The translations under genes were made by a program, and so were the position numbers. This document shows positions 17,805-26,225 of a stretch of 64,000 nt of DNA, in pieces. How positions within the stretch are numbered: position 1 is the first letter of the stretch; every line of letters begins with the position of its first letter. The notes under the pieces were generated by a model. The model saw only the letters and a program-made list of their open reading frames with translations, was not told the DNA's origin and searched no databases. This DNA is from JBBQNR01 sp038330145 (GTDB lineage Bacteria; Actinomycetota; Thermoleophilia; Solirubrobacterales; JBBDJG01): NCBI GenBank assembly GCA_038330145.1, contig JBBQNR010000006.1:1-64000 (forward strand), written 5' to 3'.

Positions 17805-18185
17805 ATGCAAACGATCGGAGCGCAGCGAAAGGATTCGGAACGCGGGCAGGCGACCGTCGAGTTCGTCGGCATCCTGCCCGCGGCGCTACTCGTTGCCGCG
17901 CTCGCGCTGCAACTTGCAGTGGCCGGCCATGCGACCTGGCTGGCCGCCAATGCTGCCCGGGTGGCCGCTCGGGCGGCGGCGGTCGGCGGCGATCCCAGGC
18001 CGGCGGCACGCAGTGCGCTGCCCTCGTACCTCGAGCGTGGGATGAGCGTCTCCGCAGAGCGGAGTGGAGCCGGGCGTGGCGCCGTCACCGTCCGCGTGCG
18101 TATGCCGCTGCTGGGAACGCGATGGCGGTCGCCGCTCTCGGTCCGGGCGCGAGCCGCCATGGAGCCGCAGTCGGATGGCGGTTGA
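17805..18185 (+). CDS. TadE-like pseudopilin
   Basis: Protein of 126 aa with a prepilin-like N-terminus: a short basic leader, then RGQATVEFVG and a single long hydrophobic helix (about 20-42), as in TadE proteins of Flp/Tad pilus systems. The remaining segment is Ala/Arg-rich with a periplasmic beta stretch. It leads a four-gene run in which every gene overlaps the next. The secretion ATPase TadA and TadB/TadC are not in the window. Confidence 0.8.
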   Translation: MQTIGAQRKDSERGQATVEFVGILPAALLVAALALQLAVAGHATWLAANAARVAARAAAVGGDPRPAARSALPSYLERGMSVSAERSGAGRGAVTVRVRMPLLGTRWRSPLSVRARAAMEPQSDGG

Positions 18186-18528
18186 CGGAGCGGCCGGACA
18201 GGCCACCGTGGAGATGCTCGGTGCAACGGTCGCGCTGCTGCTTGCCGGCCTGATCGCGTTCCAGTTGCTGGCGGCCGGCTACGCCGCCGTGATGGCCGAC
18301 CATGCGGCCGAGGCGGCGGCACTTGCGCTCGTCAACGGGCGCGACCCGAGCGCAGCCGCTGAGCGAGCGCTTCCGGGCTGGCCCCGGCGAGCATTGCGTG
18401 TGAGGTCCGAGGGCGGCACGGCGGTGGTGACGCTGGTGCCACCTTCGCCACTTGCCTTCCTACGCGACCGCCTCTCCTTCACCGCCGAGGCGACGGCGCG
18501 GATGCCCGCGGCCCTGCCGGGAAGTTGA
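18175..18528 (+). CDS. Second TadE/TadG-like protein
   Basis: Protein of 117 aa starting at ATG 18175, 11 bp before the previous stop. N-terminus GAAGQATVEMLG is followed by one hydrophobic helix (about 17-43) and an Ala-rich region with HAAEAAALALVNG, typical of TadE/TadG minor pilins. The C-terminal portion is a short beta domain. Probably a partner of the upstream pseudopilin. Confidence 0.75.
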   Translation: MAVDGAAGQATVEMLGATVALLLAGLIAFQLLAAGYAAVMADHAAEAAALALVNGRDPSAAAERALPGWPRRALRVRSEGGTAVVTLVPPSPLAFLRDRLSFTAEATARMPAALPGS

Positions 18529-19223
18529 GGGAGCTGCTGACAACCGCACTTCAGCGCGCCAACGGCTATCTGCTCGAGCCGCCGGCGGTTGCCGTTGCGG
18601 AACCCGAGATCGAGATCCGGCCGCGCGAGGCTCCGTCTGTCGGCCTCAACGTTCTGCTGCTCGGGCTGACCCGTCCCTGCGGTCTCTCGACGCTTGCGCG
18701 TGGCCTGGCCGCCCAGCTCGCGGCAGGCGGTGCGCGGCCGGCGCACGTCATCTCCCTCGGTGCATCCGATCAGGTCTCGGCGCGGCCGCAAAGGATCCAG
18801 GGCGGCGGCCGCGTCTGGGACGTGCCCTCCACCCTGCAAGACCAGCAAGAGGTGGCGGAGTACGGGCGCCTGGTCAGCCGCGTCGTCGGTGACGCCGCCA
18901 TCGTCTGGGACGTCCCGGCCACCGAGGTCGAGCGCGTGAAGGGCCTTCCCCCCGGGCTGACGCTCGTTCTGGTCGCTCCCGCTGTGTCGCAGCCGGCGCT
19001 CGCCCAACTCGTCGCCGAGATGCTTTCGGAACGCTTTGCCGGGCTGCGCGTGGTCGTCAACCGGGTTCGCTCGCCCGATCGCTGGTCGGGTCCGGCGGCG
19101 CTGTGCATTCCCGAGTCGAAGGTCGCCGCCATGCTGGCGAGCAGGGGTAGGCGCCCGGGCGGCGAGTTCGGTGCGGCGCTCACCCGGTTGGCGGCGCTGG
19201 TCGGTGTCGAGTCGCTTCCATGA
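18525..19223 (+). CDS. CpaE/TadZ-like protein with degenerate P-loop
   Basis: Protein of 232 aa with a TTG start overlapping the previous TGA. After a 38-residue leader the sequence NVLLLGLTRPCGLSTLARGLA looks like the start of a ParA/MinD fold (beta strand, P-loop, helix) but lacks the Walker A lysines (TRPCGLST). Later segments alternate strands and helices (AIVWDVPAT, LTLVLVAPAV, RVVVNRV) as in that fold. CpaE/TadZ proteins localise Tad pili. Here ATP binding is doubtful. Assignment rests on weak similarity plus location between TadE-like and TadG-like genes. Confidence 0.55.
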   Translation: MRELLTTALQRANGYLLEPPAVAVAEPEIEIRPREAPSVGLNVLLLGLTRPCGLSTLARGLAAQLAAGGARPAHVISLGASDQVSARPQRIQGGGRVWDVPSTLQDQQEVAEYGRLVSRVVGDAAIVWDVPATEVERVKGLPPGLTLVLVAPAVSQPALAQLVAEMLSERFAGLRVVVNRVRSPDRWSGPAALCIPESKVAAMLASRGRRPGGEFGAALTRLAALVGVESLP

Positions 19224-20557
19224 CCGCGACACCGCGACACCGCGAACGTGGCCAGGCATTCGTGCTGCTGGTCGCGGCGCTGCTGGCGCTGGCCCTCGGC
19301 GTCGGAGCGCTCGGCGCGCTGGGGCGGGCTCTGCTCGGGAAGGGCAGGATGCAGCGCGCCGCCGATCTTGCCGCCGTGTCGGCGGCTCGCTCCATGCGCG
19401 ACGACTTCCCGCGTCTGTTCGAGCCGCCGGTCGACCGGGCGGGCCGGCCCAACAGCCGCCATCTCGAGAAGGATCGCTACTTGGAACGAGCCCAGCGAAC
19501 CGCCGTGGAGGTGGCGAGGCTCAACGGAGCGAGCCTGATCCGCTCCGACGTCGACTTCCCCGACCACACCAGCTTCGCGCCGGTTCGCGTCCGCGTCCAA
19601 ATGCGAGGCATGCTGGAGACCGGAGGCTCACGCCGTGCTCGCGACCGGGTTGCAGCGAGCGCGACCGCGGAGGCACAGTTCGGCCTGCCCGCACAGCCAG
19701 GCAACACCACCATGGAGGGAGGCGGTTACCAGGGTCCGTTCGCCTACCGCCAGGGCAAGCCGATGCGTCCGGACGTGGCGCGGGCATTCGACCGCATGCA
19801 ATCGGAAGCGCGTGGCGACGGCATCCAGCTCGTCATTGCGTCCGCATATCGCTCCGATGCCGAGCAGGCGCAGCTCTACGCCCGACATCCCGATCCCCGC
19901 TGGGTCGCCCCGCCCGGCACGTCGCTGCACCGCCTCGGCACCGAGCTCGACCTCGGCCCACCATCCGCGGATCGCTGGCTGGCGGCCAACGCCGGCAGCT
20001 TTCACTTCCTCCAGCGCTATTCCTGGGAGCCGTGGCACTACGGCTACACGCTCAACCCGCGTTCGACTCCCGACCATCTGCGGGGAGCCGGCCGGCCCGG
20101 TGACGGCGAGACGGCAATGCCGTCCTTCGTCCCGGCCGGATTTCGGCCACAGATCGCCCATGCCGCCAGCCGTTGGAACGTCTCGGCCTCGTTGCTGGCC
20201 GCCCAGCTCTACGTGGAGTCCAACTTCAACCCGTTCGCCGTCAGTCCGGCCGGCGCCCGCGGCATCGCCCAGTTCATGCCCGGCACCGCCCAGTCATACG
20301 GCCTCGACGATCCCTTCGACGCCGCCGCGGCCATCAACGCCCAGGCGCACCTGATGCGCGACCTGCTGCGGCGCTTCGGCTCCGTCGCCCTCGCACTCGC
20401 CGGCTACAACGCCGGGTCCGGCGCCGTCGACCGCTGCGCCTGCGTTCCCCCCTTCATCGAAACCCAGGCATACGTCGCCAGGGTGCTGGCGTTGATGGGT
20501 GGAGCGGGGGAGACGACCGGCGCCGCAAGCACCCTCGAGGTTCGCTTGGTCAGCTAG
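19220..20557 (+). CDS. TadG-like / VanY-like peptidase / lytic transglycosylase fusion
   Basis: A single 445-aa protein with three parts. Residues 1-60 are TadG-like: RERGQAFVLLVAALL, one membrane helix and MQRAADLAAVSAAR. Residues about 160-290 form an M15 D,D-carboxypeptidase (VanY-like) domain with SAYRS, zinc ligands in SLHRLGTELDLG and EPWHYGY. Residues about 305-430 form an SLT lytic transglycosylase domain with catalytic Glu in YVESNFNP, GARGIAQFMPGTA and AGYNAGSGAV. It would be membrane-anchored with both peptidoglycan-cutting domains outside. The ATG overlaps the preceding stop. Likely opens the wall for a Tad-like appendage; domains are clear, role is inferred. Confidence 0.88.
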   Translation: MTATPRHRERGQAFVLLVAALLALALGVGALGALGRALLGKGRMQRAADLAAVSAARSMRDDFPRLFEPPVDRAGRPNSRHLEKDRYLERAQRTAVEVARLNGASLIRSDVDFPDHTSFAPVRVRVQMRGMLETGGSRRARDRVAASATAEAQFGLPAQPGNTTMEGGGYQGPFAYRQGKPMRPDVARAFDRMQSEARGDGIQLVIASAYRSDAEQAQLYARHPDPRWVAPPGTSLHRLGTELDLGPPSADRWLAANAGSFHFLQRYSWEPWHYGYTLNPRSTPDHLRGAGRPGDGETAMPSFVPAGFRPQIAHAASRWNVSASLLAAQLYVESNFNPFAVSPAGARGIAQFMPGTAQSYGLDDPFDAAAAINAQAHLMRDLLRRFGSVALALAGYNAGSGAVDRCACVPPFIETQAYVARVLALMGGAGETTGAASTLEVRLVS

Positions 20558-20723
20558 TGGCCCTTCTCAAAACGTTTCACCGGGAACGGCGGCCTCCGTG
20601 GCCGCCATGCGGCGTCCTCGGTCGACCCTGTACTGGCCAGTACAGGGTCTCCCTGCGTTCTTGCCTGGCGGCCTCCGGGGCGCCTCGCCGTTCCCTGGCG
20701 AACGTTCCGAGAAGGCCCACTAG
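20554..20723. repeat. 170-bp imperfect palindrome spanning two convergent stop codons
   Basis: The outer ends are CTAGTGGCCCTTCTC on the left and the inverse of CTAGTGGGCCTTCTC on the right; both contain the TAG stop of the flanking gene. Pairing continues inwards (AACGTT, GGGAACGGCG) with mismatches. The centre, 20626-20647, is a perfect 22-bp palindrome with half-site CCCTGTACTGG. Nothing in it looks coding. It could be a bidirectional terminator, a cruciform or a miniature inverted-repeat element. Confidence 0.85.
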
Positions 20724-21082
20724 ACGTCGACAATCACCTTGAAGCCGCCATAGACCATGCGCTTGCCGTCGAAGGGCATGGCCTTCTGACCCATCATGTC
20801 GGCCATCCGCGGGTCCTACATCACCTTGGCGTTGATGCGGTCGCGATCGGCACGGGACTTGTAAACGATCCACGAGAACACGACGGTCTCGCTGGGCTTG
20901 AGCTTGACGCTCTGTGGAAATGACGTGACCTTTCCCTTCTTCACGTCGTCGGCGACGCATTCACGGTATTCGAGCGCGCCGTGCTCGCGCCAGATCTTGC
21001 CCGCCTTGCGCGCCATGCGGCGGTAGGCATCGATGTTGCGCTTCGGAACCGCAACAACAAATCCATCGACGTAGTTGGCCAT
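20720..21082 (-). pseudogene. DUF1428 family protein interrupted by an in-frame amber codon
   Basis: From ATG 21082 (strong AGAGGAG site) the frame encodes 88 residues of a DUF1428 (YbaA-like) dimeric alpha/beta-barrel protein (YVDGFVVAVP, EYRECVADDV, KVTSFP, VVFSWIVY). A TAG follows at 20818-20816. The same frame then continues for 31 more codons with the normal family ending (DPRM, MPFDGKRMVYGGF) and stops at 20720-20722. A single base change, for example AAG to TAG, would explain this. The function of DUF1428 is not established. Either a recent pseudogene or a truncated product. Confidence 0.85.
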
Positions 21083-21227
21083 GCGAATCTCCTCTGGTTG
21101 CTGTTGGTGGACGTAGTGACGTCCGGGGACCGTGCGGCGGTCGGCCAACGGACCCTATTACGAGAGAAGACCGCCGACGGCGAGCAAAATCATCGCTCCC
21201 GCCCATTAGTCCGAGATCGGCCCGCGC

Positions 21228-21671
21228 TCAGCGCTCTGCGCCGGCGAGCTTGCGCAGCAGGCGGCGAAGCGTCTCCAGCTCGCGTTCGTCGAGCGGGGCG
21301 AACACCTCCTGCGCCATCTTGGTGGCGGCGTCTCGCGCCCGCTGAAGCGTTCTGCGGCCGCGCCCGGTCAGGTGCACCGCGTGCTTGCGACGGTCCTCCG
21401 TGTGCCGGCGGCGCTCGGCGAGCCCCATCTGCTCCAGCTCGTCGATCACCGCCACCATCGAGCTTGGGTCGATCAGTGAGCGGGTCACCAGCTCCTGCTG
21501 GGCCAACCCGGGATGCGCGTCGATCAGCGTCATGACGCCGAAGTGGGGTGGGCGCAGTTCGAGCGGCGCCAGCGCCGCGGCGAACCTGTATGCCATTCGC
21601 TGCCCGTTCCAGGAGAGCAGGAAGCCTGGGGCGCTCGCCAGCGGCTCGGGTGGCGGGTCATCGAAGCGCAT
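21228..21671 (-). CDS. MarR-family transcriptional regulator
   Basis: Protein of 147 aa with a winged helix-turn-helix: helices ELRPPHFGVMTLI and AQQELVTRSLIDPSSMVAVIDELEQMGL, then the wing RRRHTEDRRKHAVHLT. C-terminal helices serve dimerisation. It is divergent from an MMPL exporter with 89 bp between the ATGs, the usual layout for a local repressor that responds to a toxic ligand. A 13-bp palindrome in that gap is a candidate operator. Confidence 0.92.
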   Translation of the reverse strand: MRFDDPPPEPLASAPGFLLSWNGQRMAYRFAAALAPLELRPPHFGVMTLIDAHPGLAQQELVTRSLIDPSSMVAVIDELEQMGLAERRRHTEDRRKHAVHLTGRGRRTLQRARDAATKMAQEVFAPLDERELETLRRLLRKLAGAER

Positions 21672-21696
21672 TGTGTGACCAAAGATACTACGGACT

Positions 21697-21709
21697 ACAA
21701 ATCATTTGT
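21697..21709. promoter_or_regulatory. Candidate MarR operator
   Basis: Perfect 13-bp palindrome ACAAATCATTTGT in an AT-rich stretch that stands out from the GC-rich surroundings. It lies between the divergent marR and MMPL genes, 52 bp from the exporter ATG and 26 bp from the marR ATG. Size and symmetry fit a MarR dimer; not tested. Confidence 0.55.
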
Positions 21710-21760
21710 GATAGAAACTGTTTTTTGGCCCAACCAGAACTTCCCCGGAGGTAGCAATCG

Positions 21761-23920
21761 ATGTCTTCCCTCACCCGCTGGGTGCTGGCCCACAAACGCA
21801 CGGTCGTCATCTCCTGGATCGTGCTCACGATTGCGGGCATCGCCGCCGCCGGCCCGGCCACCGATGCGCTCGACCCTGAGTTCTCGGTGCCCAACAAGGA
21901 GGGCTGGGAGACCAATGTCGCGATCGCCGATCACTACCGGGGAACCGGCGGCGACACGGCACCGCTGATCCCGGTGGTCACGCTCCCGAAGGGCCAGACG
22001 GTCGACTCTCCCCGCGTTAAGGCCGACCTGGCAAAGGTCGACGCAGGCCTGAAGCGGGCGCTGCCGCAATCCCGTCTCGCGTCATACGCCTCCACCGGCG
22101 ATAAGACTTTTGTCTCGGACGATGGCCGCACCACCTTCGCGATCATCTATCCGCAGCCCGACCCGGACTCGGCGTTCGGAGAGAACCCCAGGGCCGAGAA
22201 ATCCGCGAGTCGTGCGCTCGACAGCGTTTCGGTTGCTGGCGCACCGGTGCATCTGACCGGCTTCGATGCGCTGACCGAGGACAGCGGTGCCGGCAATGAC
22301 GGCCCCGGCGTGCTGATCGAGGCGCTGATCGGCGGCGTTGGCGCGCTGGCGGTGCTCAGCTTCGTGTTCGCATCCTTCCTCGCGGTCGTCCCGATCCTGA
22401 TGGCCGTGGTCTCGATCATGACCACGTTCCTGCTCCTGTTCGGGCTGACGCAACTCACCTCCGTCTCACCGATCGTCCAGTTCCTGATCGCTCTGATCGG
22501 CCTCGGTGTCTCGATCGACTACTCACTGATCGTCGCCTCGCGCTGGCGGGAGGAACGCTCGCATGGGCGCGTTGGCGACGAGGCCGTCCAGCGGGCGATG
22601 GAGACTGCGGGCCGCGCGGTCGTCTTCAGCGGCATCACGGTCGCGATCGGGCTGCTCGCGCTGATCGCGCTGCCGCTGCCCTTCCTGCGCTCGATGGGCT
22701 ACGGCGGCATGCTGATCCCGCTCGTCGCGACGCTGGTTGCGATCACGCTGTTGCCGGTTGTGATGGCGAAGCTTGGTTCGCGCCTGGATTGGCCGCACCG
22801 GCGCACCGACGACAAGGCGAGCCGGGCCTGGACCCGCTGGGCGCAGGCAGTCTCACGTCGGCGCTGGGTCGCAGCCGGCGCCGGGATGGCGGTGGTCCTG
22901 GCGCTCGCCTTTGCCGCCACCGACCTGCGGTTCGGCACCTCGGACGCCAACACGATTGCGACGTCGGGCGATTCCAAGGACGGGTTGGTCGCGCTCGAGA
23001 AGGCCGGGATCGGGGAGGGCTCGCTGCTTCCCCACGAGATCCTGATCGAGGGCGGCACCGACCCGAACAGCGTCGCCGCCGCGCTCAAGAAAGTCGACGG
23101 GATCCAGGGGGCGGTCGCTCCCAAGAGCACTGAATGGAGGCGCGACGGTACGGCGATCGTCGAGGCGATCCCGGTCCCGGACAGCGGATCCGACCAGGGC
23201 GGCGCGACGTTGGACAGTGTGCGCGATACCGCACACGCGGCGGGTACGGACGTCCGCGTCGGCGGCCAGCCTGCGGCCAACGACGACTTTGTCAAAGCTG
23301 TCTACGGCAGCTTTCCGCTCATGATCGCGTTGATCACGATCACCACCTTCATCCTGCTCGCGCGCGCCTTCCGCTCGCTGCTGCTGCCGGCGAAGGCGAT
23401 CGTGCTCAATGTCCTCAGCGTCGCCGCCGCTTGGGGCGTGTTGGTTCTGGTCTGGCAGAACGGCCACGGCTCGGAGCTGCTCTTCGGTGTGCAGGCGACC
23501 GGCTCGATCCCCTCATGGATGCCGCTGATGATCTTCGCCTTCCTGTTCGGACTGTCGATGGACTACGAAGTCTTCATCCTGTCGCGGATGCGCGAGGAGT
23601 ACGACCGCACGGGATCGACCGAGGCCGCGGTCGTGCAGGGAATCGGGCGCACCGGGCGGCTGGTAACCAGCGCCGCGCTGATCCTCTTCCTCACGTTCAT
23701 CGCGATGGCCTCCGGCCCCGGAACCGATCTGAAGATATTCGCGACCGGGTTGGCGGCCGGGATCCTGCTGGACGCGACGGTGATCCGGGCGCTGATCGTG
23801 CCGGCGGTGATCTCGCTCATGGGGCGCTGGAACTGGTGGCTGCCGGCATGGCCGGCCCGGCTGCTGCGGGTCGAACCCTCACTGCCGCCGCGCGCGGCGA
23901 GCGAGGCGAAGGCGGGCTGA
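21761..23920 (+). CDS. MMPL/RND-family exporter
   Basis: Membrane transporter of 719 aa with the MMPL two-fold repeat: an N-terminal helix, an external domain (about 40-180), a five-helix bundle with GLGVSIDYSLIVASRWREE, a second helix and external domain, and a second bundle with FGLSMDYEVFILSRMREEY. The paired Asp-Tyr positions in the two bundles match the proton-relay region of the family. MMPL proteins export lipids or drugs using proton flow. The strong ribosome site CCGGAGG precedes ATG 21761. Probably controlled by the divergent MarR protein. Substrate unknown. Confidence 0.92.
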   Translation: MSSLTRWVLAHKRTVVISWIVLTIAGIAAAGPATDALDPEFSVPNKEGWETNVAIADHYRGTGGDTAPLIPVVTLPKGQTVDSPRVKADLAKVDAGLKRALPQSRLASYASTGDKTFVSDDGRTTFAIIYPQPDPDSAFGENPRAEKSASRALDSVSVAGAPVHLTGFDALTEDSGAGNDGPGVLIEALIGGVGALAVLSFVFASFLAVVPILMAVVSIMTTFLLLFGLTQLTSVSPIVQFLIALIGLGVSIDYSLIVASRWREERSHGRVGDEAVQRAMETAGRAVVFSGITVAIGLLALIALPLPFLRSMGYGGMLIPLVATLVAITLLPVVMAKLGSRLDWPHRRTDDKASRAWTRWAQAVSRRRWVAAGAGMAVVLALAFAATDLRFGTSDANTIATSGDSKDGLVALEKAGIGEGSLLPHEILIEGGTDPNSVAAALKKVDGIQGAVAPKSTEWRRDGTAIVEAIPVPDSGSDQGGATLDSVRDTAHAAGTDVRVGGQPAANDDFVKAVYGSFPLMIALITITTFILLARAFRSLLLPAKAIVLNVLSVAAAWGVLVLVWQNGHGSELLFGVQATGSIPSWMPLMIFAFLFGLSMDYEVFILSRMREEYDRTGSTEAAVVQGIGRTGRLVTSAALILFLTFIAMASGPGTDLKIFATGLAAGILLDATVIRALIVPAVISLMGRWNWWLPAWPARLLRVEPSLPPRAASEAKAG

Positions 23921-24101
23921 CCGGGACGAAGACGCGCAACCGCGCGCTTAACTCATGCACGGGTCAAATCCGGGGCAGGCTCGATTCCTACCTCCGCGGC
24001 CGACTCTAGCCGAACCGTTCGTCTGCCCACCATCGCGCAATGCCTCTTCGGGGCGGCGCCGGCGGGGTGCTTCCCGTGTCGATGCGGGCTACGATCGCCA
24101 C

Positions 24102-24410
24102 GTGGCCGCTCGACGTGTGCTGCTGGTGGCGATCGCAAGCGGGTTGCTCGCGTGGTCGCCCGGCGCGAGCGCTCAAGGACCCGCGATCTCTGGTGTCCTG
24201 ATCTCCCACTGCATCAACGTCGACGGCACCGGCAGCTTGATCGCCAACCCGGTTCCCCCCCGGGGGGGGTCGGATCGATCGGCTGGGAGGCCTGCCCGGC
24301 CGGTGGCGCCTGCTCGCCGGTTGCGTCCGATTCGCGAGGACCGTGACGCGTCGTGTTACGTTGCCGGAGCGCTGGAAACCTCTCCGGGCACGCTGATCGT
24401 GCGCCTTTAG
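24102..24410 (+). pseudogene. Remnant of a small secreted protein, frameshifted at a C7G8 run
   Basis: GTG 24102 opens a convincing signal peptide (RRVLLVAIASGLLAW...ASA) and a start of a mature domain (ISGVLISHCINVDGTGSL). At 24253-24267 the sequence is seven C then eight G. After it, plausible protein (VGSIGWEACPAGGACSPV) lies in another frame and ends at a TGA near 24346. The first frame reopens to a TAG at 24410 with YVAGALETSPGTLIV. It therefore looks like one exported protein broken by slippage at the homopolymer. A sequencing error is an equal possibility. No known family recognised. Confidence 0.45.
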
Positions 24411-24443
24411 GAGCAACGGGCGGCAGCCTCTGGCGCGAGTACG

Positions 24444-26225
24444 ATGTCCGGCTCGATGGCCCCCGAGAGCCACAGGCGCGGGCGCCGCGCGGGCCTACTC
24501 GCGATCCTCGCCGTCGCTGTGGCCTGGGCGTTCGTCATCCAGGCGTCCGGGTGGGCGCAGACCGCGAACTTCGCGCTCGTTCGCGCGCTGGCGCACGGCA
24601 CCCCGGAGATCGACCGCTACCACTGGGAGACCCGGGACAAGTCCTACTTCGAGGGCCACTATTACTCGGTCAAGGCGCCGGGGCTGCCGCTGCTGACCCT
24701 GCCTCTATACGAGACGCTCGACGCCGCGGGAGCGCAGAGCCTTTCGCGCAGGGCCTCCCACAACGCGGACGTCCACGGCGCCGGACGCTGGGTGCAGGGC
24801 GGCCCGCCGCGCGGCAACTACGGGTATAGCCAAGCGCGGGCGCAGCAGGTGCGGGGGGAGATCAACAACGCCACACCGATGATCTGGGCGCTTGGCCTGC
24901 TCGGCGTGGTGGCGCCCGCCGCCCTGCTGCTGCTGCTGGTGCGGGCGCTCGCGGAGCGGATCGAGCCCGGGTACGGGACGGCCGCCGCGGTGACGCTGGG
25001 GCTGGGGACGCTCGTGATGCCGTTCTCGACCCTGTTCTTCTCGCACATCCTGGCGGCGATGCTCGCGTTCGCGGCTTTCGCGCTTCTGTGGCGAGAGCGG
25101 GAAGGGACGCCACGCATGTCGCTTGTCGCCGGGGCCGGCCTGCTCGCCGGCCTGGCCGTTACGACCGAGTACCCGCTCGCGATAACTGGCGCGGTCGTCG
25201 GCCTCTACGCGATCTCACGCGGCGACGTCGTTCGGCGTGGCGCGGCCTACGCCGCCGGCGTGGTGGTGGGGGTGATACCGCTCGTGGCCTACAACCTGTG
25301 GGCCTTCGGGTCGATCACGCACTCCTCCTACGACGACGCGGTGGCCCTGCAGGGAGCTTCCGGCCATGCCGTGCTCGGCCTCAACGACGGAGGCTTCTTC
25401 GGCATCGGCCAACCAAGTGTCGAGGTTGCCGTGAAATTGCTGTTCTCGGGCCGCGGTCTGCTCACGCTCTGCCCGGTGCTGGCGCTGGGCGCGATCGGCA
25501 CGATCGTGCTCTACCGGCGCGGGCGCCGGGCGGAGGCGCTCACGATCGGCGGCGTGGCGCTCGCATACCTGATCTACAACTCGGGCTACTGGCTGCCGTT
25601 CGGCGGCGGCTCGCCGGGGCCGCGCTTCCTGATCCCGGCGCTGCCCTTCCTGGCCGTGCCGATCGCGATCGCGTACCGGCGCTTCCCGGCGACCACGCTC
25701 GGGCTGGCCGTGCCCTCGGCCCTCCTGATGGTGGCCGGGACCACGACGCTGCCGCTGATCGGCGATGGCGACATCGGGGCCTGGGGACACCTCCTCAACG
25801 TGGGGATCTTCCAGCACACGATCGTGTCCGTGCTCGGCGGCGACAACAGCTGGCCGGCACTGCTGCCGGTGCTGGCGGCGATCGCCGCCGCGGTGGCGCT
25901 GGCCGCCGCCGTGACCCCTCGCCTGCGGGTCGCGCGCGATGCGCCAATGGCTGTCGCGGTGCTCGGGTCGTGGGCGCTCGTGGCCAGTCTCGTGCCTCGC
26001 GCCCTGGTCGAGGCCCCGGGCAAGGGACCGAGCGACGGTGCGACGGCGATGATCGTGGCCTGCGCGCTCGCCGGCCTCGTCACGCTCGGGGCGGTGGCTC
26101 TTGCACAGCGCCGCCTGCCTCGAGAGCCGCGCCTAGTCGCGCCGCCCCCCGCGCGCCTGGGCCGCTTCAGACGGCCGCTCGCCGGCGACGCCTCATCGCA
26201 GCCCGAGGTCGTAGAGCACAACTGA
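24444..26225 (+). CDS. Polytopic membrane protein, GT-C glycosyltransferase-like
   Basis: Protein of 593 aa with about 11-12 hydrophobic helices and an extended first external loop containing ETRDKSYFEGHYYSVKAPGL, a layout resembling membrane GT-C transferases that use polyprenyl-linked sugars. The loop Asp/Glu residues could be catalytic but no family signature is certain. The C-terminus is Pro/Arg-rich. The last 33 bp overlap the end of the convergent gene 26193-27893, which encodes another large membrane protein. Function unproven. Confidence 0.7.
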   Translation: MSGSMAPESHRRGRRAGLLAILAVAVAWAFVIQASGWAQTANFALVRALAHGTPEIDRYHWETRDKSYFEGHYYSVKAPGLPLLTLPLYETLDAAGAQSLSRRASHNADVHGAGRWVQGGPPRGNYGYSQARAQQVRGEINNATPMIWALGLLGVVAPAALLLLLVRALAERIEPGYGTAAAVTLGLGTLVMPFSTLFFSHILAAMLAFAAFALLWREREGTPRMSLVAGAGLLAGLAVTTEYPLAITGAVVGLYAISRGDVVRRGAAYAAGVVVGVIPLVAYNLWAFGSITHSSYDDAVALQGASGHAVLGLNDGGFFGIGQPSVEVAVKLLFSGRGLLTLCPVLALGAIGTIVLYRRGRRAEALTIGGVALAYLIYNSGYWLPFGGGSPGPRFLIPALPFLAVPIAIAYRRFPATTLGLAVPSALLMVAGTTTLPLIGDGDIGAWGHLLNVGIFQHTIVSVLGGDNSWPALLPVLAAIAAAVALAAAVTPRLRVARDAPMAVAVLGSWALVASLVPRALVEAPGKGPSDGATAMIVACALAGLVTLGAVALAQRRLPREPRLVAPPPARLGRFRRPLAGDASSQPEVVEHN

